Source: Candidatus Gottesmanbacteria bacterium (GTDB lineage: Bacteria; Patescibacteriota; Microgenomatia; UBA10105). From it: a DNA stretch of 57,723 nucleotides. The notes below the pieces were generated by a model. It did no database searches. It saw only the letters and a list, made by a program, of their open reading frames with translations, and was not told the DNA's origin. The translations under genes and the position numbers were made by a program. Location of the stretch: the NCBI GenBank assembly GCA_023245415.1, contig JAHFKJ010000007.1:1-57723 (forward strand). Direction: 5' to 3'. Numbering within the stretch: the first letter of the stretch is position 1; each line of letters starts with the position of its first letter. This document shows, piece by piece, positions 42,165-50,030 of this stretch.

Positions 42165-43766
42165 TCAGTCAAAGTCTTTTTGCATAAGTTCGTGCGGATA
42201 CAAGGATTCTGAAGTGATCCCATAGTAAGGCGTGTAATTGGCGTACATCATTGTACCGGGTGATTCGATATACAACACAAACTTTTTACCGTTACTTCTT
42301 AAGCGATACTGATAAGAAGCAACTCTTAAAAGTATTGGATCGGTAGTCTTAATATAGGCTCCGGTAAGCTCATTTAACGCAGCCGGATAGACTCCCTTTG
42401 CCACATAATATTTTAACAGTCCGTCAGAAAGTATCTTCATGTCTGCGTTAAACTGAGTCCGTTGTGCTTCCTGTTTCTTCTGCGCTTCTGTTTTTAAGCC
42501 GTTTTCCAAAAGTTGTCCGTATTCATCAATTGTTTTGACAGGTGTCGGAGTTGTTACGGAAACTGGTTTATTAATGTCGCGTACCAATATGGCTAGAGTC
42601 AAATTTAATTTCTGTCCTCCAATACTTTCGAACGGATTTAGTACTGCAGCTACGGGTGAAGTTGCCATATCCATATACGCTTTGCTTATGGATTCTAAGT
42701 TCACCTGCGACGTGACAGTCATTTTCCGCGTCAGATAATCAGCTTCCCCATACCAGCTGTCAACTTGAAGTAAGTCAACACCCCCAACCACCGCATCAAT
42801 AGCCTTAAGGTTATCTGTGCTGCTGCGTTTGTCTTCTGGCAGACTTTCTTTTATTAGTTTTGTCATGGTCTCTTTTGTAGGTATAACTTGGATATGGAAC
42901 GACCTGACATTATCAATAACTTCAGAAGACAGAAGTTTAATTTCACTTAGAACCATTTTATCAGTCAAAAACTGCAGAGTTTTTTTGTTGGCCGAATCAA
43001 TCAGCGATTGTTCCTGGCTATGCTCCATAAGCTGTTTGCGCGCCTGCGAATCAATACCTTTCGTGTCGTAGCTTACCCAGTTAGTAAAGACTGCGTCCAA
43101 GTTATGTTTGATTTCGGCGGACGTCATCGTACTGCTATGAGCACCAAAATTACCAAGTATCCCAAATACGTTTTCGGAAATCTCATCAATTTTTCCATAA
43201 ACGGTCTCTCCAACTTTAAGCAGTTTGCCTTTACCGGTATACAGACTTCCGGCAATATTTACTCCCACGTCAACGTTTATATCAAACGTAAAATTTTTCG
43301 GGTCGTTAAAATCAATCGGGCCCATAAGCTTCAGATCAACAGACCCTAAACCAATGGCCGTGCCTCCTACCGAACCGCTCATTGAAAATTCGGGATTATA
43401 GGTTTTCAATTGTTTGTTTGCCTCGTATGCTGTCAGGACAATTTGTTCGGCAGTTTTGGGTATAAAAGGCAGTTTAGCTGCAAGTTTAACTATCCCCCTG
43501 CGCTGGTCGACTGAAATAAAAGGTAATTCAACTCGCCCATATACGGTCGCAGCTCCTGCACCAGCAACGCCAATTACCAGTAAAAAAATCAGGAAAAATA
43601 AGATCGAACCAAGAAGCGATTTTTTCTTTTTCACAGGTATGTTAGCTGATGGAGCTTGCGACAGAATATACTCCGGTTCAGGTTGTACAGGCGGCGAAGG
43701 CTGTGCGGGTGATTCTGACGGAGTTTGTCCGGTAAAGCTAAATTGGTCATCAGGAGCAGACTGCAT
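42165..43766 (-). CDS. hypothetical membrane-anchored protein with a Pro-rich tail inside
   Basis: 533 aa. A Pro/Ser/Gln-rich cytoplasmic N-terminus (1-45) precedes one membrane helix (about 52-72), then a large extracytoplasmic part. That part includes LNLTLAILVRDINKPVSV, a coiled segment (ENGLKTEAQKKQEAQRTQFN), and a C-terminal region resembling the end of pilin-like proteins (LSDGLLKYYVAKGVYPAALN, YQYRLRSNGKKFVLYI). Function unknown. Confidence 0.7.
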   Translation of the reverse strand: MQSAPDDQFSFTGQTPSESPAQPSPPVQPEPEYILSQAPSANIPVKKKKSLLGSILFFLIFLLVIGVAGAGAATVYGRVELPFISVDQRRGIVKLAAKLPFIPKTAEQIVLTAYEANKQLKTYNPEFSMSGSVGGTAIGLGSVDLKLMGPIDFNDPKNFTFDINVDVGVNIAGSLYTGKGKLLKVGETVYGKIDEISENVFGILGNFGAHSSTMTSAEIKHNLDAVFTNWVSYDTKGIDSQARKQLMEHSQEQSLIDSANKKTLQFLTDKMVLSEIKLLSSEVIDNVRSFHIQVIPTKETMTKLIKESLPEDKRSSTDNLKAIDAVVGGVDLLQVDSWYGEADYLTRKMTVTSQVNLESISKAYMDMATSPVAAVLNPFESIGGQKLNLTLAILVRDINKPVSVTTPTPVKTIDEYGQLLENGLKTEAQKKQEAQRTQFNADMKILSDGLLKYYVAKGVYPAALNELTGAYIKTTDPILLRVASYQYRLRSNGKKFVLYIESPGTMMYANYTPYYGITSESLYPHELMQKDFD

Positions 43767-43822
43767 AAATTTATTTAAACAGGTTTACCCTTTGTTTGCA
43801 ATGCACACGATACTTCTACTTA

Positions 43823-44743
43823 TCACTTGTCACGTATCTGACACTTGGGGCAGAAATAAGTTCCCCGACTGCCTAATGTGATCTTCTTAATCACTCCGCC
43901 GTCACTGCGTAAGCATTTTTTCCCTTCCCGGTCATATGTACGGAAGTGTTCCTGATAGTGACCGCCTAATCCGTCAAGGTTAATATATTTGGCATCACTG
44001 GTTGTCGCCCCGCCATATCTAATCCCTTCACGTAAAACTTTAATTAAACTTGCACGTAAAAGCTTAGCTTCTTGAGAAGCTAAGCTTTGAGCATTCCTGC
44101 CCGGATGTATTCGTGCTTCCCACAGCCCATCATTGGCATAAATATTGCCGATTCCGGATATGACAGTTTGGTCCATAATCACGAGTTTAATCGCTTTCTT
44201 GCGTTTCCGGATCAATTCATAAAACTGGTCATCAGTTATATTCCATGGCTCCGGCCCCAAGTTCTTCACAAAACTATCTTCTGCCAACTGTAAACTGCTA
44301 ACTACCCTCACCCAACCAAATATCCTTTGATCGTTAAAATACATTTTGGCCCCGGACTGTAATTTAAAAATCGCCCGGGTGTGTTTACTCGGCAATTTTC
44401 CAGTCCAGTCTCCACTCGGATGCCCGCCTACTATCCTAATTTTTTCTCGATTCTTAATTCTTGTCGCTTGCCCGCCTTGCCGCGAGGCAGGTTTCTTATC
44501 ACTACTCACTAACACAAGTTGTCCCGACATCTTAAAATGAATTGCAAGATGCAAATCATTTTCCAAATTAATTACCAGCATTTTTCCCAGACGTCTGACT
44601 CCAATTATCTTTTTTCCGATCACCTGACGCGTATCACCCTGGACTGATTTTTTATGCAGCGTCTCAATTGCGGAAATTCTCTCCCCTGTGAGTTTTTCCT
44701 CAAGCTGAAGTTTGATGGTCTCAATTTCTGGAAGTTCGGGCAT
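43823..44743 (-). CDS. mutM: formamidopyrimidine-DNA glycosylase, altered zinc finger
   Basis: 306 aa. PELPEIETIKLQLEE gives the catalytic Pro2 and Glu3, and Lys-containing KMSGQLV, GIGNIYANDGLWEA (H2TH) and the finger follow. It removes 8-oxoguanine and nicks the abasic site. The finger reads KKCLRSDGG...GTYFCPKCQ: the second Cys of the first CxxC pair is Ser, and one residue is added. A low-complexity insert of about 25 residues (SSDKKPASRQGGQATRIKN) lies at 77-101. It is active only if the finger can still fold. Confidence 0.92.
   Translation of the reverse strand: MPELPEIETIKLQLEEKLTGERISAIETLHKKSVQGDTRQVIGKKIIGVRRLGKMLVINLENDLHLAIHFKMSGQLVLVSSDKKPASRQGGQATRIKNREKIRIVGGHPSGDWTGKLPSKHTRAIFKLQSGAKMYFNDQRIFGWVRVVSSLQLAEDSFVKNLGPEPWNITDDQFYELIRKRKKAIKLVIMDQTVISGIGNIYANDGLWEARIHPGRNAQSLASQEAKLLRASLIKVLREGIRYGGATTSDAKYINLDGLGGHYQEHFRTYDREGKKCLRSDGGVIKKITLGSRGTYFCPKCQIRDK
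44418..44520 (-). repeat. in-frame low-complexity insert in fpg
   Basis: GTCGCTTGCCCGCCTTGCCG next to CGAGGCAGG contains GCCT..AGGC arms. The wording CTTGTCGCTTG..TTATCACT recurs in the intergenic repeat at 36440-36545. Translated as KKPASRQGGQATRIKNREKI. Confidence 0.55.
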
Positions 44744-44761
44744 ATAAAAATTGATTATCTA

Positions 44762-45631
44762 TCATTTTTTTATAAGTAAAAAACACGACGGATATTTACT
44801 TTTACTTTTTGTCACATCACCGGTTAAATCTAAGACAGAAATATTGCGCTTTTTGAATTCCTTTTTCCAGTCTGTGGGAGATGAAAAAACTATACCTTGA
44901 GCAACTACTTGCATAAGCTGCGGCAGTAGAGACAAGAAATAGTCCGCTCCGCCAGGCTGCAGGTTGATTCCAAAAGGCGGATGCGTCACAATCCAGTCAA
45001 AAGTATTTTGGGGAAAGGGTAAGTTCTTTGCGTTCGCATAAGTATACTTAGTCATAATTCTCGACAAATGAGGATTGCACCAATCCGGTAAATTTTCATA
45101 AATTTTCTCTATTTCTTCGCGATTTCGTTTGGGATCATAATACATTTCTGTTCCTGGGACATACATTCCGCCGGCATAACACAGATCGGAGCAAACGATA
45201 TTTTTAGGTGAACATGCTGCTGCAACCAAAAGCATATCATTGCCTGAACCCGCAAACGGATCCAATATCGTACGGCCCCGTATTAACTGGGTAAGTTTAG
45301 GTAGTACCGGCTCAATTCTGAAATATTCCAACGTCCATGCCTGTGAAACAAAGTCTGATTTATTATCACCTGCAGGCGTTTTAAGATAGCGCGAAGCGCC
45401 TTTCAGAAAAAAAACAAATACAGCACGATTGAGCTGGTCTGTGATATCCTGTTTTAATTTTTTTAATGTGTTGTCTTTAAGTTTTGAGAGTTGAGGAATT
45501 AATTGTATTAGTTTTGGATAAACATCATCAAACATAACGCCGTCACGCGGATCCAATCCGAACGTGTTTCGCGTCTTTTTCAGTTTATTTAAAAATCTTA
45601 ACAATAAATGTATTTCTTGAACGGAATTCAT
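44762..45631 (-). CDS. Trm11/UPF0020-type methyltransferase
   Basis: 289 aa. SAM-binding ILDPFAGSGNDMLLVAAA, and the catalytic THPPFGINL, a variant of (N/D)PP(Y/F). A helical N-terminal domain precedes these. Families with this order methylate tRNA guanine (Trm11, TrmG10) or DNA adenine. No THUMP domain is seen, so the substrate is open. Follows fpg after 18 bp on the same strand. Confidence 0.8.
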   Translation of the reverse strand: MNSVQEIHLLLRFLNKLKKTRNTFGLDPRDGVMFDDVYPKLIQLIPQLSKLKDNTLKKLKQDITDQLNRAVFVFFLKGASRYLKTPAGDNKSDFVSQAWTLEYFRIEPVLPKLTQLIRGRTILDPFAGSGNDMLLVAAACSPKNIVCSDLCYAGGMYVPGTEMYYDPKRNREEIEKIYENLPDWCNPHLSRIMTKYTYANAKNLPFPQNTFDWIVTHPPFGINLQPGGADYFLSLLPQLMQVVAQGIVFSSPTDWKKEFKKRNISVLDLTGDVTKSKSKYPSCFLLIKK

Positions 45632-45784
45632 ATGAAAGAATCAAACAAAACCAGAATGCAGAATAAATATTTAAAAGTAACGTAAGCTTAAACAATTACC
45701 TGATTGGTTTGGATAATTTAACATTGATAAACTCATTTCATAACTTAGATTAAAAGTATCACAAATATCTATATATTGGTTTTT

Positions 45785-48202
45785 TTAAGACAACAAGCTT
45801 GTCATTTTAGCAGCAAGTAGTTGTCCTTCTCTGGAAGAAAAGACCAGCTCATATGCTTCCGGCACATCTCCTCCAAGTACATACGTTTTAGCATAAAACC
45901 AGCGCAAAGCTTCACGAAAATATAATGCCTTTTGGGCTTCAGGTAGAGTAATAAGATTTCGTTTTATATATCTGATCCAATCTACGACCGTGGTTGCTTC
46001 CAATACTTCAAGACCGATACCTGCATGAACTAATGGCTTGATAAGTTGCCATAACTTGTGCTTCATACTCTTGATATCGATTTTACTGCCCTTTGAGAGC
46101 GGGTTATTTAATACATTATAAAACATATAAATTTCTATAATATCTGAATCGCTGAAATTGGATAGAATCTCATTCAAATGATTGGTATATGCTCCTTGTC
46201 TGCGTGGAAAATAAAAATCTACTTCAACTATTTTACCATCTTTTACCTGCACCCGATCCATCATCAGACGCATGATTAGTCCAAGACGTATTACTTCGGC
46301 AAATGCGTCCGGAAACGGTTTAGTTATGTAGTCTTCGTCATTTTGTTCTCTGTAAAGTCTTTCCAGCTGTCTTGCAGTCATACCGGATCGATGTTGTTTA
46401 ATCAGTCTGTATAGTTTAACCAGGCTATAAATTTCATCTTTTAATTGCTGCCGGCGACGAATCTGTTTATCATTTAAATCAATTTTATCATTTAATTTAA
46501 TATATTCTTGAATTTTTATCTGCAAGTCAGTGGGTGCATACTGTTCAATTTCATTAATTATATCAATTATTGGTCTGGCTCCTTCAAAATGTGAGTGACT
46601 TTCATCTAAAATCTGATCACCTACTGCTTTGAGTTGTTCCGACGTGATATTACCACCATCCAATGGTATCACCCCATAAAACCTGCTTCCAACAGTAACT
46701 TGCGCCATGTTTTGTACCGAGGGTAATAACTCTTGCGCCTCACGTTTCAGTATTTTTAATGAATCCGTCTTCTCAAGAAACAAATTAAAAAATGCTCCTA
46801 AATAATCATCCTTCACTGAAGCATCTATTAATTTTAGCTCAACCAGTGCGTTGATAAACATTTGCAATCCGTTAGTGAAACGTTGTTTTCCAGGTATTAT
46901 TTCTTCCCGGTAGAAATCCCGTTGTCTGTGAATATAGGCTTCATCTCGCCTTTCTATCGAAGTTGGTTGCATATTATACATTAGTAGAGAAAAACTGTGT
47001 GAGCGTAAAATCGCACTATAGTCAAACGGAGTCAATCCACGTAGTCCTGGAATCAAAGCAGGTAAACCACTATCACGCAGCATCTGCACAGTCTGGTAGG
47101 GATCGTATGCAAAACATACCCTTAACTCTTTAATAATAACGAATAATATGGCTCTATCGATAGTTGTTCGTTTATCTTGAGCTTCTGTGAATGCATCTTG
47201 AATTTCAAAAGCGGAACTGCTGTCAAATTGGGGAATAAACCGGCTAAAATTAATCTCATCCTCTAAAGGATGTGAAACATTGATACGCATTTCTCGAGTA
47301 GTTATCTCTGCAAGCGACGGCGCATCTTTAATTTTAATCGTACTTGGTTGGCGCATTACAAGTCTTGCTTCCTTAGGCAAACATGAATACAGCCGATGAT
47401 CTCGAACCGTCAGTTCAGCTTGTCCTTTATCCTGTTTGCTGGTTGTGTAGACAACTCGTTTATCTTTTACCGCATTAACTACGTCTTGAGGAAATGTACC
47501 GACATGAATGTCAAACACCGACTCAGGATTAGAGTCTGAGTTTTTTACGTTATTCTCGCATAGTTTGATGGACATAAGAACAACTTCCGGTCTTGTTCTC
47601 AACGGCCCAATATCAACAACGACTGTATAATCTCCATTCTGAAATAAGGTATAGTGTTCATGTCCGTCGCTACTTATTACCAATTTTTGATCGATCCTGT
47701 GTTCTTTTTTTAACCAATCCGAGAATTGTTTTACTGGTGTTGTTAAAAACGTAATGTCTATATCCGGAGCTTGGGAGAAACCTAATCCGCTTTGATTAAA
47801 TTCTTTGACTAGCGGATGAGTTGAAGTTGTACCCGCTGTTTTCATTTCCTGGTGTAGTGCCTCAAAGTGCTGCCAGTAAAATGGATTCATTCTATCTGCC
47901 TGTATCCGCGCTACTTCACCGGTGATACGTACTTGTCCAATTTCATCTTTATGTTGCTCAAATATAGGCACAAAGACTTTATTGAGTATATCGGGTATGC
48001 GGGAAGTTAAAGTTGATGGCTCTGACGTTTGCGTCACCAGTTGCGGATGCTCTTGCCTAAGAATCGGATAATAACCAGATAAATACTCATGATCAATAAA
48101 GGTATCAACAAAACCCTCTACAGATCCATCTTGCTGTTCGATTAATCCAACGTTTTCTGACGACAAAAAACCTCGACTAACCTGCATTTCAGTCAGTATC
48201 AT
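45785..48202 (-). CDS. 805-aa protein of unknown function, possible nucleotidyltransferase fold
   Basis: No family recognised with confidence. It is soluble, with no signal peptide. The segment QVRITGEVARIQADRMN then PDIDITFLTTPVKQF, with YTVVVDIG downstream, is laid out like a pol-beta-type nucleotidyltransferase (carboxylates DxD and a third Asp). TTIDRAILFVIIKELRVCFAYDPYQTV then resembles the neck helix of CCA-adding enzymes. The rest is helical. The start overlaps the regulator's stop by 14 nt, so the two are coupled. The fold is an inference, and the usual G-G/S loop before the DxD is not clear. Confidence 0.65.
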   Translation of the reverse strand: MILTEMQVSRGFLSSENVGLIEQQDGSVEGFVDTFIDHEYLSGYYPILRQEHPQLVTQTSEPSTLTSRIPDILNKVFVPIFEQHKDEIGQVRITGEVARIQADRMNPFYWQHFEALHQEMKTAGTTSTHPLVKEFNQSGLGFSQAPDIDITFLTTPVKQFSDWLKKEHRIDQKLVISSDGHEHYTLFQNGDYTVVVDIGPLRTRPEVVLMSIKLCENNVKNSDSNPESVFDIHVGTFPQDVVNAVKDKRVVYTTSKQDKGQAELTVRDHRLYSCLPKEARLVMRQPSTIKIKDAPSLAEITTREMRINVSHPLEDEINFSRFIPQFDSSSAFEIQDAFTEAQDKRTTIDRAILFVIIKELRVCFAYDPYQTVQMLRDSGLPALIPGLRGLTPFDYSAILRSHSFSLLMYNMQPTSIERRDEAYIHRQRDFYREEIIPGKQRFTNGLQMFINALVELKLIDASVKDDYLGAFFNLFLEKTDSLKILKREAQELLPSVQNMAQVTVGSRFYGVIPLDGGNITSEQLKAVGDQILDESHSHFEGARPIIDIINEIEQYAPTDLQIKIQEYIKLNDKIDLNDKQIRRRQQLKDEIYSLVKLYRLIKQHRSGMTARQLERLYREQNDEDYITKPFPDAFAEVIRLGLIMRLMMDRVQVKDGKIVEVDFYFPRRQGAYTNHLNEILSNFSDSDIIEIYMFYNVLNNPLSKGSKIDIKSMKHKLWQLIKPLVHAGIGLEVLEATTVVDWIRYIKRNLITLPEAQKALYFREALRWFYAKTYVLGGDVPEAYELVFSSREGQLLAAKMTSLLS

Positions 48203-49436
48203 ACAATGATTGGGGCAGCTTAAATCGGTAACCTTTACCGCGGATAACTTCCAGAAGTTTAGGTGAAAAAGAAAGTTCTTTCAGACGTTTGCGCAGTCGG
48301 GCGATCAGCTGATCTATAGCCCAATCCGAATATTCTTTTTCTGTATGCATTGGCCACATGGACTGGGCTATACTTTCACGGTCCACCACTTGATTATCGT
48401 GTTTTAGCAGTAGTTTCAATACTCGCAGTTCAGTTTTGGCAAATACATTGTCTACCAGTACTTCGTTTACATATATCCGGTTATCTTTCAACGTAATTTC
48501 TTCGCTACGAACATGCGGACGCAGCAGCAAATCGCTAAATCCGCCAATCAGACACGCTTTTCGTTCATTTGTAAATCGCATTTTGTTGAAATACTTCAAA
48601 CTATGCTCTTCATCCTGATTGAAATTTTGCTTGTCAGTAACCAATTTTTGAATTAAACTGCGCTCACTTGGCATTAAACTATTAAAAATTGTTCTGAGTC
48701 GGAACATCATTCCTTCGCTTTCAGTTTTCCAATCCCCGAATGAGGAAACTTCCCTAACTGCCTGTTTTACCAGCCAAAAATGTCCTCCACCTGCCTGCAT
48801 GATAGATTCCCGGGCTTTTTCAGAGAGATGCAAATCCCAAAGACCTTCGAGCATTTTAATAAACACGACCGTGTCATCCGGTGTATAGAGCGGGTACAAA
48901 AAAATATTTTCATATAACCGGGTCGATACAGGCATAAGGTTAAAATTATGCGGATGCGTGAAGTTTGATTCAAAAAAACATAATATTCTAGTAATCGGCG
49001 CATACTTTTCGCTAAACTCTGACACTAGAGAAAGAATTTGTTTATGTTCTGGAGTAAGATATATCTCCGCCTCAGGTAGTACAAGCACCAGGTGTAGCAA
49101 GTGGCGTGAAAAATAATCCATCCATTGCAACAAATCATTGGTTTTATGAGGAAGATGTAAAAGATTTAACTGTTCACAGATTTGTATACTTACATCCTGT
49201 AATTCATGCGTCATATCGAGATCGAATGTCACACGTAAGAATATGTATTTATCCGGATCACCCAATACCTGCCCAATCATAGTTTTGTCCTGCAATAAGT
49301 GGTTAAGTCGAATCAAACGGTCAGTTTTGGGTACGAACAATACAGTCGCATTTTCCTGACGCTTGATTGCCTGAAGCCATTTCGGGACTTCGTCCTTATA
49401 CTGCTTCGTCTCAAGAAATATATATTCATTTGCCAT
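48189..49436 (-). CDS. transcriptional regulator: inactive P-loop-like domain plus OmpR-type winged helix
   Basis: 415 aa from the ATG at 49436 (9 nt after a TATAAT box on the minus strand; a TTG two codons upstream is unlikely). Residues about 330-410 form an OmpR/PhoB DNA-binding winged helix: FAKTELRVLKLLLKHDNQVV, DRESIAQSMW, and LIARLRKRL then VIRGKGYRF. The N-terminal 300 residues look like a STAND-type ATPase, but the Walker A position reads VLFVPKTDRLIRL without GKT. It is probably a sensor that binds the palindromes just upstream and controls both divergent operons (inference). Confidence 0.85.
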   Translation of the reverse strand: MANEYIFLETKQYKDEVPKWLQAIKRQENATVLFVPKTDRLIRLNHLLQDKTMIGQVLGDPDKYIFLRVTFDLDMTHELQDVSIQICEQLNLLHLPHKTNDLLQWMDYFSRHLLHLVLVLPEAEIYLTPEHKQILSLVSEFSEKYAPITRILCFFESNFTHPHNFNLMPVSTRLYENIFLYPLYTPDDTVVFIKMLEGLWDLHLSEKARESIMQAGGGHFWLVKQAVREVSSFGDWKTESEGMMFRLRTIFNSLMPSERSLIQKLVTDKQNFNQDEEHSLKYFNKMRFTNERKACLIGGFSDLLLRPHVRSEEITLKDNRIYVNEVLVDNVFAKTELRVLKLLLKHDNQVVDRESIAQSMWPMHTEKEYSDWAIDQLIARLRKRLKELSFSPKLLEVIRGKGYRFKLPQSLYDTD

Positions 49437-49445
49437 GATCAAGAG

Positions 49446-49451
49446 ATTATA
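49446..49451 (-). promoter_or_regulatory. -10 box of the regulator operon
   Basis: TATAAT on the minus strand, 9 nt before the ATG at 49436. The first operator palindrome begins 16 nt upstream. Confidence 0.5.
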
Positions 49452-49466
49452 TACTTCTTCAGTGTT

Positions 49467-49503
49467 TCTGACAAGTTATTGTCAGATAATTTATCAAGCA
49501 TTT
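49467..49503. promoter_or_regulatory. operator-like palindrome, copy 1
   Basis: Perfect palindrome TCTGACAA-GTTA-TTGTCAGA (49467-49486), followed by TAATTTATCAAGCATT. The same 36-nt pattern recurs 89 nt away, centre to centre. It lies just upstream of the regulator's -10 box. Confidence 0.75.
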
Positions 49504-49555
49504 ACTCCAAATTTTTAGTAAAATTTTTTCTTTTATAATAAGTAGATTAATATAA

Positions 49556-49592
49556 TCTGACAATTTTTTGTCAGATAATTCATCAAGCATTA
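49556..49592. promoter_or_regulatory. operator-like palindrome, copy 2
   Basis: TCTGACAA-TTTT-TTGTCAGA (49556-49575), followed by TAATTCATCAAGCATT. It lies 31 nt before the TATAAT box at 49607 of the divergent operon. Confidence 0.75.
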
Positions 49593-49606
49593 TAACAATT
49601 ACTACT

Positions 49607-49612
49607 TATAAT
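49607..49612 (+). promoter_or_regulatory. -10 box of the micro-ORF/FecR operon
   Basis: TATAAT, 21 nt before the first micro-ORF ATG at 49634. It is the only strong -10 box before the FecR-like gene on this strand. Confidence 0.45.
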
Positions 49613-49633
49613 AAACTTGATTAGACAAGGATT

Positions 49634-49717
49634 ATGGAAAACGAAGATTCAATTACTGATTTTCTTAAAGGTTATGAATCCGGATATAAATATTATCAAT
49701 CCTATGAATACTTCTAA
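49634..49717 (+). CDS. 27-aa micro-ORF
   Basis: MENEDSITDFLKGYESGYKY then YQSYEYF: acidic and Tyr-rich, with no hydrophobic helix. It lies directly after the promoter and overlaps the next micro-ORF by 14 nt in another frame. Could be a leader peptide that controls the operon or a small product. No homologue recognised. Confidence 0.4.
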   Translation: MENEDSITDFLKGYESGYKYYQSYEYF

Positions 49718-49817
49718 ACATACAGTTTCATTTGACTGGGATGAATGTACGATTGATCAGGATAATGGGTCTGTGGTGGTGACATTTCCTGTCAATCAAC
49801 CGGAGGAAAATGTATGA
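49704..49817 (+). CDS. 37-aa micro-ORF
   Basis: Acidic peptide (SFDWDECTIDQDNGSVVVTF). The stop overlaps the start of the next micro-ORF as ATGA (49814-49817). A purine-rich CGGAGGAAAA lies before that start, which looks like a real ribosome binding site. Confidence 0.5.
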   Translation: MNTSKHTVSFDWDECTIDQDNGSVVVTFPVNQPEENV

Positions 49818-49966
49818 ATATCATGATCCATGCCAAACCCTGGATGTCGATCGGCGAAGCTCTCCACAAAATGTGGAATGAACTCATGTTTGCCAATTTC
49901 CACTTCACTGGAGCTACTCAAAACGAAGAAACGCCGGATGACACCACAAATTCTCAAGAGGAATAA
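49814..49966 (+). CDS. 50-aa micro-ORF
   Basis: MNIMIHAKPWMSIGEALHKM, then WNELMFANFHFTG, an acidic Thr/Asn/Glu tail. It is preceded by GGAGG and coupled by ATGA to the previous ORF. The first half could form an amphipathic helix. No family recognised. Confidence 0.5.
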   Translation: MNIMIHAKPWMSIGEALHKMWNELMFANFHFTGATQNEETPDDTTNSQEE

Positions 49967-50030
49967 ACGCAACACCAAAAACCTCTTCTCTCCTCTTGTT
50001 CTCTTACTTCAGTTTAAGTACCATGTTTAG

